DNA of 64,000 nucleotides. Origin: Streptomyces adelaidensis. Lineage in GTDB: Bacteria; Actinomycetota; Actinomycetes; Streptomycetales; Streptomycetaceae. Location of the stretch: NCBI RefSeq assembly GCF_016598475.1, contig NZ_JAEMUX010000049.1, positions 1-64,000 of the forward strand, in the 5' to 3' direction. The notes beneath the pieces are model-generated. The model was not told the DNA's origin. It ran no database searches and saw only the letters and a list, made by a program, of their open reading frames with translations. Shown one piece after another: positions 26,190 to 34,303 of this stretch (position 1 is the first letter of the stretch; every line of letters begins with the position of its first letter). Position numbers and translations under genes: made by a program.

Positions 26190-27668
26190 CTACTTCTTGC
26201 GGCCGCGCTTCTCGCGCACCCGCACCGAGATGTGGATCGGGGTGCCCTCGAAGCCGAACTCCTCGCGCAGGCGGCGCTCGATGAAGCGGCGGTAGCCCGC
26301 CTCGATGAAGCCGGAGGCGAAGAGGACGAAGCGCGGCGGCTTGGTGCCGGCCTGGGTGCCGAAGAGGATGCGCGGCTGCTTGCCGCCCCGGATCGGGTGC
26401 GGGTGGGCGGAGACCAGCTCGCCGAGGAAGGCGTTCAGGCGGCCCGTCGGGACGCGGGTCTCCCATCCGGCGAGGGCCGTCTCGATCGCGGGGACCAGCT
26501 TCTCCATGTGCCGGCCGGTGCGCGCCGAGACATTGACCCGGGGCGCCCAGGCGACCTGGCCGAACTCGGTCTCGATCTCCCGCTCCAGGTAGTAGCGGCG
26601 CTCCTCGTCGAGGGTGTCCCACTTGTTGTACGCGATGACCAGCGCGCGGCCCGCGTCGACGGCCATCGTCACGATGCGCTGGTCCTGCACCGAGATGGAC
26701 TCGGAGGCGTCGATCAGGATGACCGCGACCTCGGCCTTCTCGACGGCGGCGGCGGTGCGCAGCGAGGCGTAGTAGTCGGCGCCCTGCTGGAGGTGGACGC
26801 GCTTGCGGATGCCGGCCGTGTCGACGAACTTCCAGGTCACGCCGCCGAGTTCGATCAGCTCGTCGACCGGGTCGCGGGTGGTGCCGGCGACCTCGTTGAC
26901 GACGACGCGGTCCTCGTTCGCCACCTTGTTGAGGAGGGAGGACTTGCCGACGTTCGGGCGGCCGATGAGGGCGATGCGGCGCGGGCCGCCGACCCCGGTG
27001 CCGAAGGTCTGCGCGGGCGCCTCGGGCAGCGCCTCCAGGACGGCGTCCAGCATGTCGCCGGTGCCGCGGCCGTGCAGCGAGGAGACGGGGTGCGGCTCGC
27101 CGAGCCCGAGGGCCCACAGGGCCGTGGCGTCGGCCTCGCCGCTCGGTCCGTCGACCTTGTTGGCGCACAGCACCACGGGCTTGCCGGCCTTGCGGAGCAG
27201 GCGTACGACGGCCTCGTCGGTGTCGGTGGCGCCGACCTTGGCGTCGACGACGAAGACGACCGCGTCGGCGGCCTCGATGGCGTACTCGGCCTGGGCGGCG
27301 ACGGAGGCGTCGATGCCGAGGACGTCCTGCTCCCAGCCGCCGGTGTCGACGAGCTTGAAGCGGCGGCCCGCCCACTCGGCCTCGTAGGTGACGCGGTCAC
27401 GGGTGACGCCGGGCTTGTCCTCGACGACGGCCTCGCGGCGGCCGATGATGCGGTTCACGAGTGTCGACTTGCCGACGTTCGGGCGGCCGACGACGGCGAG
27501 GACGGGCAGCGGGCCGTGGCCCGCCTCCTCGATCGCGCCCTCGACGGCTTCGAGGTCGAATCCCTCCTCCGCGGCGAGCTCCATGAACTCCGCGTACTCG
27601 GCGTCGCCGAGCGCCCCGTGATCGTGCTCGAAGCCGTCCGAGCCGTCGGGCTGGGTGTGGTCGTTCAT
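26190..27668 (-). CDS. der: Ribosome assembly GTPase Der (EngA)
   Basis: A 492-residue tandem GTPase needed for 50S subunit maturation. Two G domains are complete: the first with [18 protein letters not shown] and NKVD (about residues 60-225), the second with [18 protein letters not shown] and NKWD (about 235-400), followed by the KH-like domain (about 410-485) and a basic tail ending EKRGRKK. The N-terminus has an acidic, His-rich extension ([17 protein letters not shown]) common in actinobacteria. ATG 27668 follows GAGGTACGG. It is the last gene of the aroH-tyrA-cmk-plsC-der series, 88 bases after plsC, and is followed by a strong terminator. Confidence 0.97.
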   Translation of the reverse strand: MNDHTQPDGSDGFEHDHGALGDAEYAEFMELAAEEGFDLEAVEGAIEEAGHGPLPVLAVVGRPNVGKSTLVNRIIGRREAVVEDKPGVTRDRVTYEAEWAGRRFKLVDTGGWEQDVLGIDASVAAQAEYAIEAADAVVFVVDAKVGATDTDEAVVRLLRKAGKPVVLCANKVDGPSGEADATALWALGLGEPHPVSSLHGRGTGDMLDAVLEALPEAPAQTFGTGVGGPRRIALIGRPNVGKSSLLNKVANEDRVVVNEVAGTTRDPVDELIELGGVTWKFVDTAGIRKRVHLQQGADYYASLRTAAAVEKAEVAVILIDASESISVQDQRIVTMAVDAGRALVIAYNKWDTLDEERRYYLEREIETEFGQVAWAPRVNVSARTGRHMEKLVPAIETALAGWETRVPTGRLNAFLGELVSAHPHPIRGGKQPRILFGTQAGTKPPRFVLFASGFIEAGYRRFIERRLREEFGFEGTPIHISVRVREKRGRKK

Positions 27669-27756
27669 GAAGTCCGTACCTCGTAGTTCATTCGTGGTGA
27701 TCGGTGGAGCATCCGTTTTGTTGAGGTTGATCCACTACTTGGTTATTCAGTGTCGC

Positions 27757-28473
27757 TCAGCGCCCGGTCAGGCGCCTGGCGTTTTCCAGGTGGGCGGCCA
27801 GCTGTTTCTGGATGCGTTCGGTCGCCTCGTCCAGCGCCTTGCGGGTGCGCCGTCCGCTGCCGTCACCCGCCTCGAACGGGTCGCCGAAGACGACGTCGAC
27901 GCGGGAGCGCAGCGGGGGCAGCCCCTTCAACAACCGTCCGCGCCGCTCGGAGCTTCCCAGCACGGCGACGGGCACGATCTGCGCCCCGCCGCGCACCGCG
28001 AAATAGGCGAGCCCGGCACGCAGCGCGGCGAAATCACCCTCGCCCCGGGTGCCCTCGGGGAAGATCCCGAGCACGCCGCCGTTCTCCAGGACGCCCAGCG
28101 CCCGGGTGATCGCCGTGCGGTCGGTGGTGTCACGGTCGACCCGGATCTGACCGACGCGGTTCATGAACGAGCCGAGTGGACCGATGAACGCCTCTTTCTT
28201 GACCAGGAAGTGCGACGTCCGGGGTGCCACACCGATGACCATCGGGCCGTCGATGACATGGGAGTGGTTGACGGCGAAGATCACCGGGCCGGTCGCGGGG
28301 ACCTTCCAGGCGCCCAGGACACGCGGCTTCCACAGCCCGTACATCAGTCCGACGCCAATACGCCGACCGACCTCGGCACCCCGCAGCGTAGGGGCCTGGA
28401 CCGAGGAAGTCCGGGCCGACGGAGTCCGGGCCGAGGGGGCCCGGCCCGCCGAAGCATCGTCGCTGGTGCTCAC
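27757..28473 (-). CDS. plsC: 1-acyl-glycerol-3-phosphate acyltransferase
   Basis: A 238-residue PlsC-family acyltransferase making phosphatidate from lysophosphatidate at the membrane. The HX4D catalytic motif is NHSHVID (about residue 67), and motif III is FPEGTRGEGDF. The N-terminus is a Ser/Ala-rich low-complexity stretch with an imperfect repeat (APSARTPSARTSSVQ), probably disordered, before GVGLMYGLWKPRV. GTG 28473 overlaps the cmk stop (GTGA) and has GGGCGGGGAA before it, so it is coupled to cmk. Pairing of cmk, a PlsC-like protein and der is a conserved actinobacterial arrangement. Confidence 0.92.
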   Translation of the reverse strand: MSTSDDASAGRAPSARTPSARTSSVQAPTLRGAEVGRRIGVGLMYGLWKPRVLGAWKVPATGPVIFAVNHSHVIDGPMVIGVAPRTSHFLVKKEAFIGPLGSFMNRVGQIRVDRDTTDRTAITRALGVLENGGVLGIFPEGTRGEGDFAALRAGLAYFAVRGGAQIVPVAVLGSSERRGRLLKGLPPLRSRVDVVFGDPFEAGDGSGRRTRKALDEATERIQKQLAAHLENARRLTGR

Positions 28474-29147
28474 TTCCCCGCCCGCTTCTCCTCGACGAGG
28501 GTGACGACGCACTCGATGACCTGCTGGAGCGTGAGGTCCGAGGTGTCCACCTCGACCGCGTCGTCCGCCTTGGCGAGCGGCGAGGTCTTCCGGCTGGAGT
28601 CGGCCGCGTCCCGCTTGAGCAGGGCCTCACGGGTCGCCTGGACGTCGGAGCCCTTCAGCTCACCGCTGCGGCGGGCGGCGCGGGCCTCCGGGGAGGCGGT
28701 GAGGAAGATCTTCAGGTCGGCGTCCGGCAGCACGGTCGTACCGATGTCACGGCCCTCCACCACGATGCCGTGCTCCGCGTCGGCGGCGATGGAGCGCTGC
28801 AGCTCGGTGATCCGGGCACGCACCTCGGGCACCGCGCTGACCGCGCTGACCTTGGAGGTGACCTCCTGGGTGCGGATCGGACCGGCCACGTCCGTACCGT
28901 CGACCGTGATGGCCGGCGCGGACGGGTCGGTGCCGGAGACGATGTCCGGCTTCCCGGCGACGGCGGCGATCGCCGACGGGTCCTCTATGTCGATGCCGTT
29001 GGTGACCATCCACCATGTGATCGCCCGGTACTGGGCTCCCGTGTCCAGATAGCTCAGCCCGAGCTGCGCGGCCACGGCCTTCGAGGTGCTCGACTTGCCC
29101 GTGCCGGAGGGGCCGTCGATGGCAACGATCACTGTGGCGCGTTCCAC
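28470..29147 (-). CDS. cmk: Cytidylate kinase
   Basis: A 225-residue CMP/dCMP kinase providing CDP for nucleotide and phospholipid synthesis. P-loop GPSGTGKSSTSKAVA lies at residues 9-23, then LSYLDTGAQYRAITWW, the CMP-binding insertion (DPSAPAITVDGTDV), and VVEGRDIGTTVLPDADLK. The start is GTG 29147; the frame is open for another 260 bases upstream, but that part is only the antisense of an intergenic repeat. AGGAAAGG lies 10-17 bases before the GTG. Coupled to plsC downstream through GTGA. Confidence 0.95.
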   Translation of the reverse strand: MERATVIVAIDGPSGTGKSSTSKAVAAQLGLSYLDTGAQYRAITWWMVTNGIDIEDPSAIAAVAGKPDIVSGTDPSAPAITVDGTDVAGPIRTQEVTSKVSAVSAVPEVRARITELQRSIAADAEHGIVVEGRDIGTTVLPDADLKIFLTASPEARAARRSGELKGSDVQATREALLKRDAADSSRKTSPLAKADDAVEVDTSDLTLQQVIECVVTLVEEKRAGK

Positions 29148-29249
29148 TGGGGAGCACCTTTCCTGGTCCGAGGTGGCGGGGGCTGGACGGAAAGCGCCCC
29201 GGACAAGGGTACTGGCTGCCCGTACCCCATCCGGCCGCGCGCCCGGCCC

Positions 29250-29320
29250 GTCCGGCGTTCGAGGACGAGGCCGTCCAGGCCGACAGCGGGGGCCTGGGGG
29301 CGCAGCCCCCAGGAACGGGA
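29250..29320. repeat. Dispersed Streptomyces-type intergenic repeat
   Basis: GTCCGGCGTTCGAGGACGAG (29250-29269) followed by a hairpin CCTGGGGGC-GCA-GCCCCCAGG (29293-29313). This combination is one I recognise as a common intergenic repeat in Streptomyces chromosomes. It lies downstream of tyrA and upstream of cmk and could act as terminator or attenuator between them. Confidence 0.7.
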
Positions 29321-29382
29321 CGGGACGGGCACGGGCGGCGGGGACGAAAACCCCCACCCGGCCCCGCGCCGACACCATGCCA

Positions 29383-30477
29383 CTACTGCCGGATCGCCCA
29401 TCCCCGCTCACGCAACGCCCCCGTCAACACCGGCGCCGCCTTCGGCTCCACCATCAACTGCACCAGCCCCGCCTGCTGCCCCGTCGCATGCTCGATACGC
29501 ACGTCCTCGATATTGACGCCCGCCATCCCCGCATCGGCGAAGATCCGGGCCAGCTGACCGGGCTGGTCGTCGATCAGCACGGCCACGACCTCGTAGACCA
29601 GCGGAGCGGTCCCGTGCTTGCCGGGAACCCGGACCTGCCCGGCATTGCCCCGGCGCAGGACGTCCTCGATACCGCCGGCACCCTCGCGGCGCTTGGCCTC
29701 GTCGGAGGCCTGAAGGGCGCGCAGCGCCTGGACCGTCTCGTCGAGGTCGGCGGAGACGTCCGCGAGCAGATCGGCGACCGGCCCGGGGTTGGCGGAGAGG
29801 ATGTCGATCCACATACGGGGGTCGGAGGCCGCGATCCGGGTCACGTCCCGGATGCCCTGCCCGCACAGCCGTACGGCCGTCTCATCGGCGTGCTCCAGCC
29901 GTGCGGCGACCAGGCTGGAGACGAGGTGCGGCATGTGCGAGACCAAAGCCACGGCCCGGTCGTGGGCGTCCGCGTCCATGACCACCGGCACGGCCCGGCA
30001 GTGCGAGACCAGCTCCAGCGCGAGGTTCAGGACCTCGGTGTCGGTGTCCCGGGTCGGGGTCAGTACCCAGGGCCGGCCCTCGAAGAGGTCGCCCGTGGCA
30101 GCCAGCGGGCCGGATTTCTCCCGGCCCGACATGGGGTGCGTGCCGATGTACTGCGACATCACGGCGGGGTCGAGGCCCAGCGCCTCCAGCTCGCGGTGCG
30201 GGCCGCCCTTGACGGAGGCCACGTCGAGGTAGCCGCGCGCGAGCCCCCGCCGCATGGCGTCGGCGAGGGTCGCGGCCACATGGGCGGGCGGGGCCGCGAC
30301 GATCGCGAGGTCCACCGGGCCGTCGGGCACCTCGTCGGTACCGGCGCCGAGCGCGGCCGCCGTACGGGCCTGCGCCGCGTCGTGGTCGGCGAGGTGGACG
30401 GTCACACCGCGCTGGGCGAGGGCGAGGGCGGCGGAGGTGCCGATCAGGCCGGTGCCGATGACGAGTGCGGTTCTCAC
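29383..30477 (-). CDS. tyrA: Prephenate dehydrogenase
   Basis: A 364-residue NAD(P)-dependent enzyme converting prephenate to 4-hydroxyphenylpyruvate in tyrosine synthesis. Rossmann motif ALVIGTGLIGTSAALALAQR at residues 4-23; the substrate-binding GTHPMSGREKSG near 124; helical dimer domain; and a C-terminal ACT domain (about 285-360, VAVLIDDQPGQLARIFADAG) for feedback by tyrosine. Start GTG 30477 overlaps the stop of the chorismate mutase gene (GTGA), so the product of AroH is handed to the coupled next enzyme of the pathway. Confidence 0.95.
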   Translation of the reverse strand: MRTALVIGTGLIGTSAALALAQRGVTVHLADHDAAQARTAAALGAGTDEVPDGPVDLAIVAAPPAHVAATLADAMRRGLARGYLDVASVKGGPHRELEALGLDPAVMSQYIGTHPMSGREKSGPLAATGDLFEGRPWVLTPTRDTDTEVLNLALELVSHCRAVPVVMDADAHDRAVALVSHMPHLVSSLVAARLEHADETAVRLCGQGIRDVTRIAASDPRMWIDILSANPGPVADLLADVSADLDETVQALRALQASDEAKRREGAGGIEDVLRRGNAGQVRVPGKHGTAPLVYEVVAVLIDDQPGQLARIFADAGMAGVNIEDVRIEHATGQQAGLVQLMVEPKAAPVLTGALRERGWAIRQ

Positions 30478-30836
30478 TGGGCGATGTCCTTGCGGAGGGC
30501 GGCCGCGGTGCCCAGGTAGACGTGCGCGATCTCGGCGCGGGGCCGGTCGGACTCGATGTGCGCGAGGATCCGTACGACCCGGGGCATGGCGCCCGCGATG
30601 TCGAGCTCCTGTGCGCAGATCAGGGGTACGTCGACGATGCCGAGCTTGCGGGCCGCGGCGGCCGGGAAGTCGCTGTGCAGGTCGGGGGTGGCCGTGAACC
30701 AGATGCTGATCAGGTCGTCGGGCGTGAGGTCGTTGCGCTCCAGGACCGCGGTGAGCAGCTCGCCGACCTGCTCGTCCATGTGCCCCGCCTCGTCCCGCTC
30801 CAGTTGGACGGCGCCCCGGACCGCTCGTACCGCCAC
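30474..30836 (-). CDS. aroH: Chorismate mutase, AroH type
   Basis: A 120-residue chorismate mutase of the trimeric Bacillus AroH class, converting chorismate to prephenate. VRAVRGAVQLERDE at the N-terminus, then ISIWFTATPDLHSDFPAAAARK and VPLICAQELDIAGAMPR, carry the conserved Arg, Glu and Cys positions; the C-terminus has the AHVYLGTAAALRKD motif. GTG 30836 is preceded by GAGGAG. The open frame extends 480 bases upstream across the promoter region, without conservation. First gene of the superoperon with tyrA, cmk, plsC and der. Confidence 0.95.
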   Translation of the reverse strand: MAVRAVRGAVQLERDEAGHMDEQVGELLTAVLERNDLTPDDLISIWFTATPDLHSDFPAAAARKLGIVDVPLICAQELDIAGAMPRVVRILAHIESDRPRAEIAHVYLGTAAALRKDIAQ

Positions 30837-31107
30837 GGCTCTGCTCCTCGCTGATGTACATCCCGGCTCTGTTGTACTTCCAGGGTAGTGAGCCCGCGTC
30901 GGGCGGGCGCACGGCGCCCGCCTGCCGAGACGCCCGCACCGGCGAGCGTCCCCGGTGGTGGATCTCGGCCGCAGACCCTGACAATGTCCCGCGAACGTCA
31001 CTGTCACGTCACTTGGGGTGAAACACCTCCGTGCGCCTCTGGACGCCGCCCCGCGCGTCCGCTTGCATGGGGGAGGCCGTCCGCGCCACGCCTCGGGGGA
31101 GGCTCGT

Positions 31108-31782
31108 ATGAAGCGCTCCGGACCACTTCTCACACTTCTCGGCGGGCTCTTGCTGGCCCTGTTCATGCTGTCGCTCAACGCGACGACAGGGAGTCGCGCC
31201 ACATCGTCGTCCACCACGTACGACCCACCGTCCGCCCCTGCCCCGGCCTCACCGAGCCCGTCGCCGACGAAGGTCTCGCCATCGCCGGATCCGTCGCCGA
31301 GCCCGAAACCCACGCCGCCGGCCGACGCCGACTACGCGGGCCGTACCGACGACGGCTCCTCGGCGATCGCCGTCACCCTGCGCGACGGCAGGGCGGTCGC
31401 GTACTTCTGCGACGGCCGGGACAAGGAGTCGTGGCTCAAGGGCGACGTCGAGGACGACGGCGGCATGAAGCTGACGAGCAAGGACGGCGCCGAACTGAAC
31501 GGCACGGTCAAGGGCGGGAGCGTCCGCGGCACCGTGGACATCGGCGGTCGGGAGTACGGCTTCACCGCGGACCGCACGATCAAGCCGTCGGGGCTGTACC
31601 GCGCGACCGCCAATGTGCGCGGCGCCGAGGTCGACGGCGGCTGGATCGTGCTGCCGGACGGCGGCCAGGTCGGCATCCTCAAGCGCGACGGCAAGCCCGA
31701 GGCGGCGCCTCGGATCGACCCGGAGACCGGCGAGGTGACGGTCGACGGCGTGCGACTCACGGCCCGCCCGGTCACCCCGTGA
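31108..31782 (+). CDS. Secreted/membrane-anchored protein with Ser-Pro linker
   Basis: A 224-residue exported protein. ATG 31108 lies behind GGGGGAGGC. A single hydrophobic segment (SGPLLTLLGGLLLALFMLSL, residues 4-23) is followed by an extracytoplasmic Ser/Pro/Thr linker (SPSPSPTKVSPSPDPSPSP, about 50-75) and a beta-rich domain (about 80-220; GRTDDGSSAIAVTLRDGRAV, VDIGGREYGFTADRTI). It sits 19 bases before the DUF6529-like gene and appears to be the first gene of a three-gene operon with the Rieske protein. I do not recognise the domain. Confidence 0.75.
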   Translation: MKRSGPLLTLLGGLLLALFMLSLNATTGSRATSSSTTYDPPSAPAPASPSPSPTKVSPSPDPSPSPKPTPPADADYAGRTDDGSSAIAVTLRDGRAVAYFCDGRDKESWLKGDVEDDGGMKLTSKDGAELNGTVKGGSVRGTVDIGGREYGFTADRTIKPSGLYRATANVRGAEVDGGWIVLPDGGQVGILKRDGKPEAAPRIDPETGEVTVDGVRLTARPVTP

Positions 31783-31801
31783 CACCGGCAGGGAGCAGCT
31801 C

Positions 31802-32389
31802 ATGACCGTCGACCCGAACGCCGCCACCCAGGGCTTCCCGTCCCCGCATCCCGTCCCCGCCCGCGGCCCCGGCGCGACCCGTTATCTGGTCCCGGCCCTC
31901 GTGGCGTGCGCGGTGGCGGTCGGACTCGGCGTCTACGGCAAGGCGCACGACCCGGCGGGTACCGCGTTCAACCTCGCGGGTTTCAGCAGCACGGGCGCGG
32001 TGAAGTCGTGGCTGGCCACGGCGTCGTTCGGCTTCGCGCTCGTCCAGCTGGTGTCCGCGCTGATGGTGTACGGGAAGCTGCCGGGCCCCAGCTGGTCGGC
32101 GGTGCTGCACCGCTGGTCGGGGCGGGCGGCGTTCCTGATCGCGGTGCCGGTGGCGGTGCACTGCCTGTACGCGCTCGGCTTCCAGACGTACGAACCGCGC
32201 GTTCTGTGGCACTCTGTCCTGGGTTGTTTCTTCTTCGGTGTTTTCAGTGCGAAAATGCTGTTGCTCCGCTCGGAGCGACTTCCCGGCTGGCTCCTGCCGA
32301 TCGTCGGCGGCCTCGTCTTCGCCGCTCTCACGGTCGTCTGGCTGACCTCCGCCCTCTGGTTCTTCCGCACGTTCGGAGTGACGACATGA
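31802..32389 (+). CDS. DUF6529-like membrane protein, possible b-type cytochrome
   Basis: A 195-residue integral membrane protein with five hydrophobic segments (about 27-47, 66-88, 108-127, 137-154, 160-188). Its layout and the motifs SVLGCFFFGVFSAKMLLLR and LHRWSGRAAF match what I know as DUF6529. Histidines lie at or near the membrane edge in LHRW, AVHCLYALGF and LWHSVLGC, positions suited to haem ligation as in cytochrome b561-like proteins; this role is inference. Its stop overlaps the start of the Rieske gene (ATGA), which strongly supports a redox partnership. Confidence 0.75.
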   Translation: MTVDPNAATQGFPSPHPVPARGPGATRYLVPALVACAVAVGLGVYGKAHDPAGTAFNLAGFSSTGAVKSWLATASFGFALVQLVSALMVYGKLPGPSWSAVLHRWSGRAAFLIAVPVAVHCLYALGFQTYEPRVLWHSVLGCFFFGVFSAKMLLLRSERLPGWLLPIVGGLVFAALTVVWLTSALWFFRTFGVTT

Positions 32390-32838
32390 CGATGGGTTCG
32401 ACGCGGCGCACGGTCCTGGCGACCGGCGCGGCGGGCACGGCGGCGCTGCTCGTGGGATGCGGCGAGTACGGCGGCGACAGCGACAGCGGCAGCGGCAGCG
32501 ACAGCGACACCGTGGAGGAGGCCTCTCCCGGGGACACCGGCACGGGCGGCGGCGAGGAGCTGGCCAGGACGGCCGACATCCCGGTGGGCGGCGGCAAGAT
32601 CTTCAAGGATCAGAAGGTCGTCGTGACCCAGCCCGAGGAGGGCGACTTCAAGGCCTTCTCGGCGGTCTGCACACACCAGGGCTGCATCGTCGCAAGCGTC
32701 TCGGACAAGACGATCAACTGCGCGTGCCACGGCAGCAAGTTCGAGATCGCGGACGGTGCGGTGGCGAACGGTCCGGCCACCAGGCCGCTGCCCGCCGAGG
32801 AGATCACGGTCTCGGGAAATTCGATTCAGCTGGCCTGA
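32386..32838 (+). CDS. Rieske [2Fe-2S] lipoprotein
   Basis: A 150-residue Rieske iron-sulfur protein. The N-terminus combines twin arginines (STRRTVLATG) with a lipobox (LLVGC, Cys about 25), so it is likely exported folded by Tat and then lipid-anchored. An acidic Ser/Gly/Asp linker follows. The cluster motifs CTHQGC and CACHGSKF provide the two Cys and two His ligands plus the disulfide pair. The domain is short (about 90 residues) and lacks the transmembrane helices of the bc1 Rieske subunit. ATG 32386 overlaps the stop of the preceding gene. Likely electron acceptor or donor for the DUF6529-like protein. Confidence 0.93.
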   Translation: MTMGSTRRTVLATGAAGTAALLVGCGEYGGDSDSGSGSDSDTVEEASPGDTGTGGGEELARTADIPVGGGKIFKDQKVVVTQPEEGDFKAFSAVCTHQGCIVASVSDKTINCACHGSKFEIADGAVANGPATRPLPAEEITVSGNSIQLA

Positions 32839-32860
32839 GCCACCCCGTACGCTCCCGGGC

Positions 32861-33622
32861 ATGCAGCCCCCGCATCCGCACGCCCTGGTCCGCGACCACA
32901 CGATCTACGCCTGTGTGATGGGTTCGCGCGCCTTCGGTCTCGCGACGGACGACAGCGACACGGACCGGCGGGGTGTCTTCCTGGCCCCGACCGCGCTGTT
33001 CTGGCGCTTCGAGAAGCCGCCGACGCATGTGGAGGGGCCGGCGGAGGAGCAGTTCGGCTGGGAACTGGAGCGCTTCTGCGGTCTGGCCCTGCGCGCCAAC
33101 CCCAACATCCTGGAGTGCCTGCACTCCCCCTTGGTGGAGCACCTCGACGCCACCGGCCGTGAACTGCTCGCCCTGCGCGGGGCGTTCCTGTCCCGCCAGA
33201 CCCAGGAGACGTTCGCCCGCTACGCCCTCGGCCAGCGCAAGAAGCTGGACGCGGACATCCGCACGCACGGCGCCCCCCGCTGGAAGCACGCCATGCACCT
33301 GCTCCGTCTGCTGATGAGCTGCCGGGACCTGCTGCGCACGGGCGCGCTCACCATCGACGTGGGCGACCAGCGCGAGCCTCTGCTGGCGGTGAGGCGCGGC
33401 GAGGTCCCGTGGCCCCGGGTCGAGTCCTGGATGACCCGTCTGGCGGCGGAGACCGAGAAGGCCGCGGCCCGCAGCCCGCTGCCGGCGGAGCCGGACCGGG
33501 CCCGCGTCGAGGACTTCCTCGTCCGTACCCGGCGCGCGTCAGCCCTGGGGCCCGTCGAGGCGGACGCGGACCACGAAGTCGTGCAGGGCGTCGTAGGCGG
33601 CCGGGTTCTCCGGCAGCACTGA
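32861..33622 (+). CDS. Pol-beta superfamily nucleotidyltransferase, YcgL-like (copy 1)
   Basis: A 253-residue predicted nucleotidyltransferase. The nucleotide-binding GSRAFGLATDDSDTDRRGVF (residues 21-40) has the family's GS and DxD pattern; the third acidic residue is probably in GWELERFCGLAL. The C-terminal helical part contains KKLDADIRTHGAPRWKHAMH. Start at ATG 32861 is without ribosome-binding site; TACGCT ends 7 bases before it, suggesting a leaderless mRNA, only 22 bases after the Rieske stop. Its last 28 codons overlap the convergent copy 2 (33539-33622); the conserved part ends before the overlap, so an ancestral stop may have been lost. Such enzymes transfer nucleotides to RNA or other acceptors; substrate unknown. 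Confidence 0.85.
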   Translation: MQPPHPHALVRDHTIYACVMGSRAFGLATDDSDTDRRGVFLAPTALFWRFEKPPTHVEGPAEEQFGWELERFCGLALRANPNILECLHSPLVEHLDATGRELLALRGAFLSRQTQETFARYALGQRKKLDADIRTHGAPRWKHAMHLLRLLMSCRDLLRTGALTIDVGDQREPLLAVRRGEVPWPRVESWMTRLAAETEKAAARSPLPAEPDRARVEDFLVRTRRASALGPVEADADHEVVQGVVGGRVLRQH

Positions 33623-34300
33623 CAGGGCCTGCTCCTCGTCCAGCACCCGCTGCAGCCGCTCCACGTCCTGCGCGACGCGCTCCTGGTCGACCTCGGCCTT
33701 GCCGTGCTCCTGGGCGGCCTTCGCCGCGACCAGGTCCGGCAGATACGTGGGGGCCTCGTCGATCTCCGGCAGCAGGGTGGGCAGATGGGCCCGCACCTCG
33801 CCACTGCGCATCAGGTGGATGCCGGTGAGCAGCACCCGGAACGTGTAGAGCAGCGGCTTGAGTTCACCGGTCTTCTCGAAGAGCCGCCACTGGGTGGTCG
33901 CGAACCCGCGGTAGTGGTGGGCGTGGTGCCGGGTCAGGACACCGGGGGCGAGCGCGATCAGTTCGCGGTGCGCGTCGCTCGTGTGCACGACGAGCGGGGA
34001 GAGCAGCTGCTCCAGCACATAGCCGTTGCGGCGCAGCATCAGCCGGGCGAACTTGCGCACGTCGTGCGTGACGAGGTCCATTTCGACGCCGCCTTGGTCC
34101 CACATCCTCGACCGGGTCTCCTCCGGCTCGCCCAGCCCGACCAGTTCGGCCGTGGGCAGCAGGTGCACACCGCGCAGGTCGACGTCCGAGTCGCGTGAGG
34201 GGAAGCCGTACAGATGGGCTCCGGAGACGGTGGCGAACAGCAGCGGGTCGGGCTGTTCCGCCACCACCGGGGCCAGGTCGATATCGAGGGCGTCGGTCAT
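33539..34300 (-). CDS. Pol-beta superfamily nucleotidyltransferase, YcgL-like (copy 2)
   Basis: A 253-residue paralogue of the convergent gene at 32861. The active-site loop reads SGAHLYGFPSRDSDVDLRGV (about residues 26-45): the two metal-binding Asp are kept, but the usual GS is GA. The third acidic residue is likely in VEMDLVTHD (about 72-80). RRNGYVLEQLLSPLVVH corresponds to RANPNILECLHSPLVEH in copy 1. ATG 34300 follows the ADP-ribosylglycohydrolase stop by three bases, with the GAGGG at the stop serving as ribosome-binding site, so it is the third gene of the Nudix-DraG-NTase operon. Confidence 0.87.
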   Translation of the reverse strand: MTDALDIDLAPVVAEQPDPLLFATVSGAHLYGFPSRDSDVDLRGVHLLPTAELVGLGEPEETRSRMWDQGGVEMDLVTHDVRKFARLMLRRNGYVLEQLLSPLVVHTSDAHRELIALAPGVLTRHHAHHYRGFATTQWRLFEKTGELKPLLYTFRVLLTGIHLMRSGEVRAHLPTLLPEIDEAPTYLPDLVAAKAAQEHGKAEVDQERVAQDVERLQRVLDEEQALSVLPENPAAYDALHDFVVRVRLDGPQG

Positions 34301-34303
34301 CCC

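Noticed and set aside
31068-31104. Repeat element before the secreted-protein gene (two GGGGGAGGC tracts)
   Set aside because: The second tract is a ribosome-binding site and the first lacks the other blocks of the 40-nt element.
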